DNA of 11,801 nucleotides, from contig RQCD01000153.1 of assembly GCA_008668455.1 (NCBI GenBank), positions 1 to 11,801 of the forward strand, in the 5' to 3' direction. The translations under genes and the position numbers were made by a program. This stretch comes from Clostridia bacterium (GTDB lineage: Bacteria; Bacillota; Clostridia; UBA1381). Below, one piece after another: positions 7,311 to 11,801 of the stretch. Each line of letters opens with the position of its first letter. Position 1 is the stretch's first letter. Below the pieces are notes generated by a model. It was not told where the DNA came from and made no database searches. It saw only the letters and a list, made by a program, of their open reading frames with translations.

Positions 7311-8099
7311 CGAACGGATCACAGCGGCAACAGCGCTGGAATTGTTGTCTACTGTGATGAAATCAGCAGCAGCGCGCACCGGTGGAACGGCATTTGCCAC
7401 AGCAACGCCAAGCCCTGCTGCCTGAATGATTTCCAGATCGTTGTAGTTGTCGCCGATTGCAATTGTTTTTTTCTGATCGATCGCAAGTATTTCGCATAGC
7501 TTTATGAGTGCAGCGCCCTTAGACGCATTTTTCGGCAGCACCTCAAAATAGTATTGCTCGCTCTCGACTAAATGATAACGCGCGGCAAAGGGAGATTCTA
7601 AAAGCGCTTTGGATAGACGTGCGGTTGTCTCCGGTGCGGACGCAAAAAGGAGCTTCTTCCAGTCGGTGGAGATCAGATGGTAGTCCAGACGATGATCGGC
7701 AAGGTGTTCATGAGCACGATGCATTTTTGTGATGTCGTTATCCCGGCAGAAATAGACGTCTCTTTCGGTAAAGACCTCAATTCCGCTTTCCGGAAAGTGT
7801 TCCTCCACATATTCTAATACCTCTGCTGCACGTTTGTCTAAGCTGATTCCCCAGATCAATTCCAGCCGGCTGCAATCTAAGATGCCGCATCCGTTAAAGC
7901 AGATCATAGGCGCATTTGGCATAATCAGCTGATCCAATGCAACGCCGAGCGGAGTTCTTCCTGTGGAATAGGAAAAAAGTCCGCCCTCTTGCATAAAATA
8001 TTCAATTGACGTGCGGTTTTCCGGAGAAAGTCGCTTTTCGTCATCTAAAAGCGTACCGTCCATATCGGTACAGAGCAATATCCCATCAAATTTTCCCAT
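7284..8099 (-). CDS. Cof-type HAD-IIB family hydrolase (phosphatase)
   Basis: A 271-residue haloacid dehalogenase superfamily protein of the Cof/IIB type. All four motifs are present: DMDGT at residues 12-16 (nucleophile D12, acid/base D14), STGR at 45-48, a lysine at about 194 and GDNYND at 216-221 for magnesium binding. The type C2B cap lies between about 85 and 190. Such enzymes dephosphorylate sugar phosphates, flavin or pyridoxal phosphates, or other small metabolites; substrates are often broad and cannot be read from sequence. The gene is last in the lysine operon, 15 bases after dapB, with AAAGGAG upstream of ATG 8099, so it is expressed under lysine control. No lysine pathway step needs it in a standard scheme. 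Its stop lies inside folC. Confidence 0.9.
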   Translation of the reverse strand: MGKFDGILLCTDMDGTLLDDEKRLSPENRTSIEYFMQEGGLFSYSTGRTPLGVALDQLIMPNAPMICFNGCGILDCSRLELIWGISLDKRAAEVLEYVEEHFPESGIEVFTERDVYFCRDNDITKMHRAHEHLADHRLDYHLISTDWKKLLFASAPETTARLSKALLESPFAARYHLVESEQYYFEVLPKNASKGAALIKLCEILAIDQKKTIAIGDNYNDLEIIQAAGLGVAVANAVPPVRAAADFITVDNNSSAVAAVIRSLEFGLLKL

Positions 8100-8114
8100 T
8101 TGTGAAATTCTCCT

Positions 8115-8870
8115 TTAGAGTGATCCGACCAAATCGTTCATGCTATACATGCCGGCAGACCTTCCGGCTAAGAATTTTGCTGCCCGGACAGCGCCGACTG
8201 CAAACACCTCGCGGCTTTGTGCAGAGTGCGAAAGTGTGATCACTTCATCTGTCCCGGCAAAAAGCACCTCATGCTCGCCAACAATCGTTCCGCCGCGGAT
8301 GGCGTGCAGCCCGATTTCGTTTTTCCGGCGCTTTCTTCGGACACTATGCCGATCGTAAACATACTCCGGATTTTTTACTACCTCGCTGATTCCGTCTGCA
8401 ATCGCAAGCGCAGTTCCGGAGGGGGCGTCCAGCTTTTGGTTGTGGTGCTTTTCAATGATTTCAATATCGAAATCCTCTCCTAAAAGAGCCGCTGCCTTTT
8501 TGGACAGTGCGATTAAAAGGTTGATTCCAAGGCTCATGTTTGCCGAGAAAAAGACCGGGATTTCTTTGCCTGCTTCTCTCAACTCCTGCTTTTGTGCATC
8601 CGAAAGTCCGGTGGTTGCGACAACAATCGGGAGCTTTCTTGTTTTTGCAAATTCCAAAAGGGAGGAGAGCGCCGAGGGGTGCGAAAAGTCGATCAGGACA
8701 TCTCCATTCTCCTGGCAGTCCTCCGGATGGGTATAGACAGGGTATGGGTTTTCTATGATGTTTGCAAGATCCAGTCCGGCTGTGATTTCAGTATCCGGAT
8801 CATTCCAGACAAGCCGGGAAATGACCTGCCCCATTTTGCCGTTGCATCCGTTTAAGATGATTTTTGTCAT
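8115..8870 (-). CDS. dapB: 4-hydroxy-tetrahydrodipicolinate reductase
   Basis: A 251-residue cytoplasmic reductase that converts the DapA product to tetrahydrodipicolinate using NAD(P)H, in the diaminopimelate/lysine pathway. The nucleotide-binding loop NGCNGKMG lies at residues 7-14, the VIDFSHP-like LIDFSHP segment at 59-65, ATTGLS at 85-90, and the hallmark catalytic block EIIEKHHNQKLDAPSGTA at 137-154 with H142/H143 and K146 in place. The C-terminal signature is complete. ATG 8870 has GGAG a few bases upstream, and dapA ends 17 bases before. Length is slightly short of the 270 typical of E. coli but normal for Firmicutes. Confidence 0.97.
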   Translation of the reverse strand: MTKIILNGCNGKMGQVISRLVWNDPDTEITAGLDLANIIENPYPVYTHPEDCQENGDVLIDFSHPSALSSLLEFAKTRKLPIVVATTGLSDAQKQELREAGKEIPVFFSANMSLGINLLIALSKKAAALLGEDFDIEIIEKHHNQKLDAPSGTALAIADGISEVVKNPEYVYDRHSVRRKRRKNEIGLHAIRGGTIVGEHEVLFAGTDEVITLSHSAQSREVFAVGAVRAAKFLAGRSAGMYSMNDLVGSL

Positions 8871-8887
8871 TTGAATTCTCCATTCTT

Positions 8888-9778
8888 TTAAAGCTTTTGT
8901 ACACCGTATGCGTCAAGGGCTTTTTTCAAAATTTCAAAATTGCTCTCCTCCATTTCGCAAAGCGGAAGACGCAGGTTTCCGACCGGATAGCCTAAAATTT
9001 GCATTGCCGTTTTAATCGGAATTGGGTTCACCTCAATAAAAAGCTTGTTGATGAGATCCAGCATGGAAAGCTGCAGCCTTCTTGCCTCTGCAACGTTACC
9101 CTCGGAAAATGCCGCACAGAGATTGTGAGTTTCCTCCGGCAAAATGTTTGCTACAACTGAAATGACCCCTAAACCGCCCAAAGACATCACGGGAACGATC
9201 ATGTCGTCATTGCCGGAATAAAGGTACAGCTCCGGCACCTCTGCAGCAACCTTTGCGGTATAGCTGATGTTTCCGCTTGCCTCTTTTAGGGCGACAATGT
9301 TTGGAATTTTTGCAAGCTCCTTGAGAGCCGGAATGGAAAAGCTCATGCCGGTTCTGCTCGGAACGTTATAGAGAATGATCGGGATATTGATTGCTTCTGC
9401 GATCACGCGGAAATGCTCAATCAATCCCCTTTGGCTTGCCTTGTTGTAGTAGGGGGTAACGCTTAGGATTGCATCTGCACCCAATTCCTCTGCATGCTTG
9501 GTGAGTGCGATCGCATGCTTGGTGTCATTGCTGCCTGTTCCGGCAATGACCGGTACACGTCCGGCAACCTTTCTGACAGTATAGTCAATCGCAGAAAGAT
9601 GCTCTGCATCCGGCATGGTGGATGCCTCGCCGGTTGTTCCGCAGATGACAATAGCATCTGTTTTATGCGCAAGCTGTGTTTCAATCAATTCGCCTAATGC
9701 ATCAAAATTAATCTTATCTCCTTCAAACGGCGTTACAATCGCAACAGCCGAACCGGTAAAGGGGATGTTCTTTGTCAT
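8888..9778 (-). CDS. dapA: 4-hydroxy-tetrahydrodipicolinate synthase
   Basis: A 296-residue TIM-barrel class I aldolase that condenses pyruvate with aspartate semialdehyde, the committed step to diaminopimelate and lysine. Visible features are GTTGE at residues 47-51, the tyrosine in ILYNVPSRTG (Y137 with R142) and the Schiff-base lysine in VALKEASG (K165). I choose ATG 9778; a TTG start at 9787 is in frame, but it would sit only about one base from AAAGGA, while ATG 9778 is ten bases away. The substrate is supplied by Asd, encoded 21 bases upstream, and the product is used by DapB next in line. Plant and enteric enzymes are lysine-inhibited; here the riboswitch supplies a genetic control in addition to any such feedback. 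Confidence 0.97.
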   Translation of the reverse strand: MTKNIPFTGSAVAIVTPFEGDKINFDALGELIETQLAHKTDAIVICGTTGEASTMPDAEHLSAIDYTVRKVAGRVPVIAGTGSNDTKHAIALTKHAEELGADAILSVTPYYNKASQRGLIEHFRVIAEAINIPIILYNVPSRTGMSFSIPALKELAKIPNIVALKEASGNISYTAKVAAEVPELYLYSGNDDMIVPVMSLGGLGVISVVANILPEETHNLCAAFSEGNVAEARRLQLSMLDLINKLFIEVNPIPIKTAMQILGYPVGNLRLPLCEMEESNFEILKKALDAYGVQKL

Positions 9779-9799
9779 AGCAATCAAATCCTTTCTGTT

Positions 9800-10879
9800 T
9801 TAGTCCATATATCCCTTCGCAGTCAGTAATTCTGCCATCAGCACACCGCCGCCGGCTGCGCCGCGGAGCGTGTTATGGGATAGGCATACAAATTTATAAT
9901 CATACTGGGTGTCCTCGCGGAGACGTCCGATTGAGACAGCCATACCGCCCTCAAGATTTCGATCAAGCTTTGTCTGCGGACGGTCGTTTTCCTCAAAATA
10001 ATGTAAAAACTGCTTTGGTGCGTGCGGCAGATTTAATTTCTGCGGCTCGCCGGAAAATTCGCTCCATGCCTTTTTAATGTCCTCTATGGACGGTTTTTCC
10101 GAAAAGCTTACAAAAACTGCTGCCATATGCCCGTTGGAAACCGGAACGCGCAGACACTGGGTTGTGATGGAGGGAGTGTTCGTGTCCACGATCTGGTCAC
10201 CCTCGATTTTTCCCCAGATTTTGAGCGGCTCGCATTCGCTTTTTTCTTCTTCGCCGCCGATATAGGGAATCATGTTATCCACCATTTCCGGCCAGGTTTC
10301 AAATGTTTTTCCGGCGCCTGAGATCGCCTGATAGGTGGTTGCCAAGCATTTTGTCACACCGTATTTCATTAAGGGATGCAGCGCCGGAACATAGCTTTGC
10401 AGAGAACAGTTGGATTTGACTGCAATAAAGCCGCGCGTTGTTCCGAGGCGTTTTCTTTGTGCCGGAATGATTTCTGCATGCTCCGGGTTGATTTCCGGAA
10501 TAATCATCGGAACATCCGGAGTGTGGCGATGGGCAGAATTGTTGGAAATGACCGGGCATTCTGCTTTTGCATATGCTTCCTCCAATGCCCTGATTTCATC
10601 CTTTTTCATGTCTACTGCGCAGAAAACAAAATCCACGCGTGATGCAATTTTTTCTACATCGGACGCATCCTCCACAATCAGATTCCGGACATTTTCCGGA
10701 ATTTCCATATCCATTGCCCATTTTGCGCCGACTGCTTCGGAATAAGGCTTTCCGGCGCTTCGGGGAGATGCGGCGAGTACCTCTATGGTATACCAGGGAT
10801 GGTTATAAAGCAGGGTGATAAACCGCTGTCCCACCATGCCGGTTGCGCCGATAATTCCGATTTTGTAGTTTTGTTTCAC
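9800..10879 (-). CDS. asd: Aspartate-semialdehyde dehydrogenase, archaeal/fungal-type subfamily
   Basis: A 359-residue NADPH-dependent dehydrogenase that reduces aspartyl phosphate to aspartate semialdehyde, the branch point for lysine, threonine and methionine. GATGMVGQ (residues 11-18) is the nucleotide-binding loop, C158 in VKSNCSLQ the active-site cysteine, and H251 in SNGHMAAV the catalytic histidine. Length and motif spacing fit the longer archaeal/yeast-like subfamily rather than the roughly 330-residue form of Bacillus usg/asd type. I choose a GTG start at 10879: GAAAGG lies ten bases upstream, whereas the in-frame TTG at 10888 would be too close to it. First gene of the operon; preceded by the lysine riboswitch and its terminator. 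Confidence 0.96.
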   Translation of the reverse strand: MKQNYKIGIIGATGMVGQRFITLLYNHPWYTIEVLAASPRSAGKPYSEAVGAKWAMDMEIPENVRNLIVEDASDVEKIASRVDFVFCAVDMKKDEIRALEEAYAKAECPVISNNSAHRHTPDVPMIIPEINPEHAEIIPAQRKRLGTTRGFIAVKSNCSLQSYVPALHPLMKYGVTKCLATTYQAISGAGKTFETWPEMVDNMIPYIGGEEEKSECEPLKIWGKIEGDQIVDTNTPSITTQCLRVPVSNGHMAAVFVSFSEKPSIEDIKKAWSEFSGEPQKLNLPHAPKQFLHYFEENDRPQTKLDRNLEGGMAVSIGRLREDTQYDYKFVCLSHNTLRGAAGGGVLMAELLTAKGYMD

Positions 10880-10907
10880 GAATATCAAACCTTTCTCAAA
10901 TAAATGT

Positions 10908-10938
10908 AAAAAAAATACAATAGCATGTGGCTATTGCA
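10908..10938 (-). terminator. Intrinsic terminator of the lysine riboswitch
   Basis: On the minus strand TGCAATAGC (10938-10930) pairs with GCTATTGTA (10924-10916), nine pairs with one G-U, around a five-base loop, followed by T8 (10915-10908). It lies between the aptamer and asd and overlaps one arm of the antiterminator, so it should form when lysine is bound. Confidence 0.92.
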
Positions 10939-10962
10939 AAAAGAACAGTGTTTGCAGTAGCC
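10929..10962 (-). promoter_or_regulatory. Antiterminator stem of the lysine riboswitch
   Basis: On the minus strand GGCTACTGCAAA (10962-10951) can pair with TTTGCAATAGCC (10940-10929): eleven pairs out of twelve with one C-A mismatch. The 5' arm contains the 3' strand of aptamer helix P1 (CTAC) and the 3' arm contains the 5' arm of the terminator. Forming it therefore excludes both, the expected on-state when lysine is scarce. Confidence 0.85.
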
Positions 10963-11122
10963 CTCCATCATTGGTAACATGATGACAGTCATACTGCTCT
11001 TAACAGCACAACCAGCAAGCAAAGCTGTGACACTCTCTGCTCACTTCGGCATCGTTTCCTTTCAGTATGCCCCTCGCGGTCACTCGCCTAAGCACCCTAC
11101 TCATAAAAAATGCGCCTCTACT
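10956..11122 (-). promoter_or_regulatory. Lysine riboswitch (L-box) aptamer
   Basis: Read on the minus strand, the leader holds the L-box hallmarks in order: AGTAGAGGCGC at the 5' end, a GAGTAGGGTGC segment, GAGGGGCATACTGAAAGG followed by GATGCCGAAG, TTGCTGG, a TGACTGTCA element and a final GGAGGGCTAC. P1 pairs AGTAG (11122-11118) with CTACT (10960-10956). P5 is a clear hairpin, CATCAT (10984-10979) with ATGATG (10971-10966), and GGCAT pairs with ATGCC in the P3 region. The size (about 167 bases) and position directly ahead of asd-dapA-dapB fit the class, which turns expression off when lysine binds. Confidence 0.96.
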
Positions 11123-11135
11123 TTCATTTATTATT

Positions 11136-11164
11136 ATCATACCATAATATTTATACGTTGTCAA
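11136..11164 (-). promoter_or_regulatory. Sigma-A-type promoter of the lysine operon
   Basis: On the minus strand a perfect -35 TTGACA (11164-11159), a 17-base spacer and TATGAT (11141-11136, five of six consensus bases). Transcription should start near 11129, only about seven bases before riboswitch helix P1, so the leader begins almost directly with the aptamer. Confidence 0.9.
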
Positions 11165-11178
11165 CAGCATTTATGCTG
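11165..11178. repeat. Perfect 14-bp dyad adjoining the -35 box of the lysine operon promoter
   Basis: CAGCATTTATGCTG is an inverted repeat with six-base arms (CAGCAT/ATGCTG) and a TT centre. It touches the upstream edge of the -35 hexamer. It could be an operator or the remains of an upstream transcript's end; there is no T run after it on either strand, which argues against a simple terminator. Confidence 0.5.
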
Positions 11179-11248
11179 AAAACAAAAAAAATGTTGCACA
11201 AAATGTTTTTTGTATACACCAAAAGAAAAAGCTCATCCACCAAAGAGG

Positions 11249-11268
11249 AAAAAAACCGCCGCCGGGCT
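11249..11268 (-). terminator. Possible weak terminator: GC-rich stretch followed by T7
   Basis: On the minus strand GCCCGGCGGCGG (11268-11257, approximately) runs into seven T's (11255-11249). A GCC/GGC mini-hairpin is possible, and a five-pair hairpin GTCCT/AGGAC (11288-11274) lies just upstream. The stem is short, so this is only a candidate end for the transcript from the 11740 promoter. Confidence 0.3.
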
Positions 11269-11735
11269 AAACCGTCCTAAGACAGGACTCTGCACCTTTT
11301 CCCGTGCCAAAACAACATCTCTTGGGTCAATCGGTAAAACCGATTTTCCTTCCGGTCAGCTGAATCAGAACGAAAAGAAGATACAGACTCTTTTCCTGAT
11401 ACGTTGCCTGCAAAAGCAGACAATTCCGGTTTCGTAAGAGTAGACTGAGGGCGAAATAACACAGTTTTGATCTTATTCCCTTGCTTTGGGGGATCAGTTC
11501 AGAGCAAAACCATAAAACAATCCTCCTTCTGCCCGTATGGAAGGCAGTCAAAATCTCATTTTAAAGCCTTATTCTGTTCCTTTCCTCCTCTGCCCTCCGG
11601 CAAATGAGCTTTTCCCGGATGTGCGTGATTGCCGTTGTTTCAAAAAACCCCTGAAATTGCTTTCACGGAGGCATTCAGCAGTGGTATGGAGTGCCGTCTG
11701 CGCTTGCCAAAAACACACACCCTACTTGGCTGTAT
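11249..11735 (-). ncRNA. Candidate structured non-coding RNA, family not recognised
   Basis: The 637 bases from 11165 to 11801 hold no convincing protein gene. Downstream of a good minus-strand promoter there is a series of possible helices. Given in plus coordinates they are: 11713-11722 with 11617-11626 (ten pairs, two G-U, closing a domain of about 110 bases); 11529-11547; 11468-11496; 11430-11456; 11404-11423 (eight pairs, four-base loop); 11364-11400 (five plus seven pairs); 11329-11345 (seven perfect pairs, three-base loop); and 11274-11288. This is more hairpin than a random spacer of this size usually shows, but I did no folding or shuffling test. I looked for tmRNA, RNase P, 6S, SRP and T-box landmarks and found none. 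It could instead be a long leader, a decayed gene, or several small RNAs. Confidence 0.35.
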
Positions 11736-11739
11736 CACT

Positions 11740-11768
11740 ATTATATCACAATTATTCTTGTTTTGCAA
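11740..11768 (-). promoter_or_regulatory. Extended -10 promoter reading leftward into the unassigned region
   Basis: On the minus strand TTGCAA (11768-11763), a 17-base spacer, and TATAAT (11745-11740) directly preceded by TGA, an extended -10 element. A start near 11733-11735 is expected. No gene with a full reading frame follows, so the product is either RNA or a leader. Confidence 0.7.
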
Positions 11769-11801
11769 GTACTTTATTTGATTTTATCCTGCAAAAGAAG
11801 T

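Noticed and set aside
10979..11179. A 66-codon plus-strand frame across the asd leader
   Set aside because: It lies antisense to the lysine riboswitch and promoter, and the translation looks random.
11256..11270. Plus-strand CCGCCGCCGGGC, resembling the 3' core of the ZTP riboswitch
   Set aside because: The required upstream GGGTCGTG-type half is missing and no purine or folate gene follows on that strand.
11340..11365. Minus-strand CCGGAAGGAA, like the GGAA tetraloop hairpin of SRP RNA
   Set aside because: The conserved asymmetric and symmetric internal loops that should flank it (CAGGUC and AGCAG) are absent.
11560..11592. Minus-strand GAGGAGGAAAGG and ACAGAATAAGGCTT, partly like RNase P RNA conserved regions
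   Set aside because: In RNase P these elements lie hundreds of bases apart near opposite ends; here they adjoin, and other core regions are not found.
11407..11797. Direct repeat CCTGCAAAAG at 11407-11416 and 11788-11797
   Set aside because: Only ten bases, no matching context or further copies; probably chance.
1..11801. CRISPR arrays, tRNA or rRNA genes, insertion sequences, phage attachment sites
   Set aside because: No regularly spaced repeats, no cloverleaf or rRNA landmarks, no transposase or integrase-like sequence were seen.

Overview
The window looks like a chromosomal segment of a Gram-positive anaerobe of the class Clostridia (Eubacteriales, possibly Lachnospiraceae). Pointers are the tetrahydrofolate riboswitch, a riboswitch class known mainly from Clostridia and relatives, the lysine (L-box) riboswitch in front of aspartate-pathway genes, strong AGGAG-type ribosome binding sites, the YtvI-like AI-2E family protein, moderate G+C, and an ECF-type folate transporter subunit. 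I cannot name the species from sequence alone. No phage, transposon, CRISPR, tRNA or rRNA is visible.

Left half, plus strand (bases 2-7310): the 3' end of a cofactor-independent phosphoglycerate mutase-family gene, an AI-2E family membrane protein, metG and proS, all closely packed. Directly after the proS stop lies a tetrahydrofolate riboswitch followed by an intrinsic terminator, which should control the folate pair folT (folate-binding subunit of an ECF importer) and folC (dihydrofolate/folylpolyglutamate synthase). Import and polyglutamylation, which traps folate in the cell, would thus be repressed together when reduced folate is plentiful.

Middle to right, minus strand (bases 11164-7225): a complete lysine/diaminopimelate transcription unit. 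In order it has a near-consensus promoter (TTGACA, 17 bases, TATGAT), a lysine riboswitch, a mutually exclusive antiterminator/terminator pair, asd, dapA, dapB, a Cof-type HAD hydrolase gene, and a terminator that sits antisense inside the end of folC. The folC and HAD genes converge and overlap by 27 bp.

Right end (11165-11801): about 640 bases without a convincing protein gene. On the minus strand there is a good extended -10 promoter (TTGCAA, 17 bases, TATAAT preceded by TGA), followed by about 490 bases holding many local hairpins and a T7 run. This is the least explained part of the window and may encode a structured RNA that I do not recognise. A reading frame with an ideal ribosome binding site but a TGA at codon 5 lies inside it.
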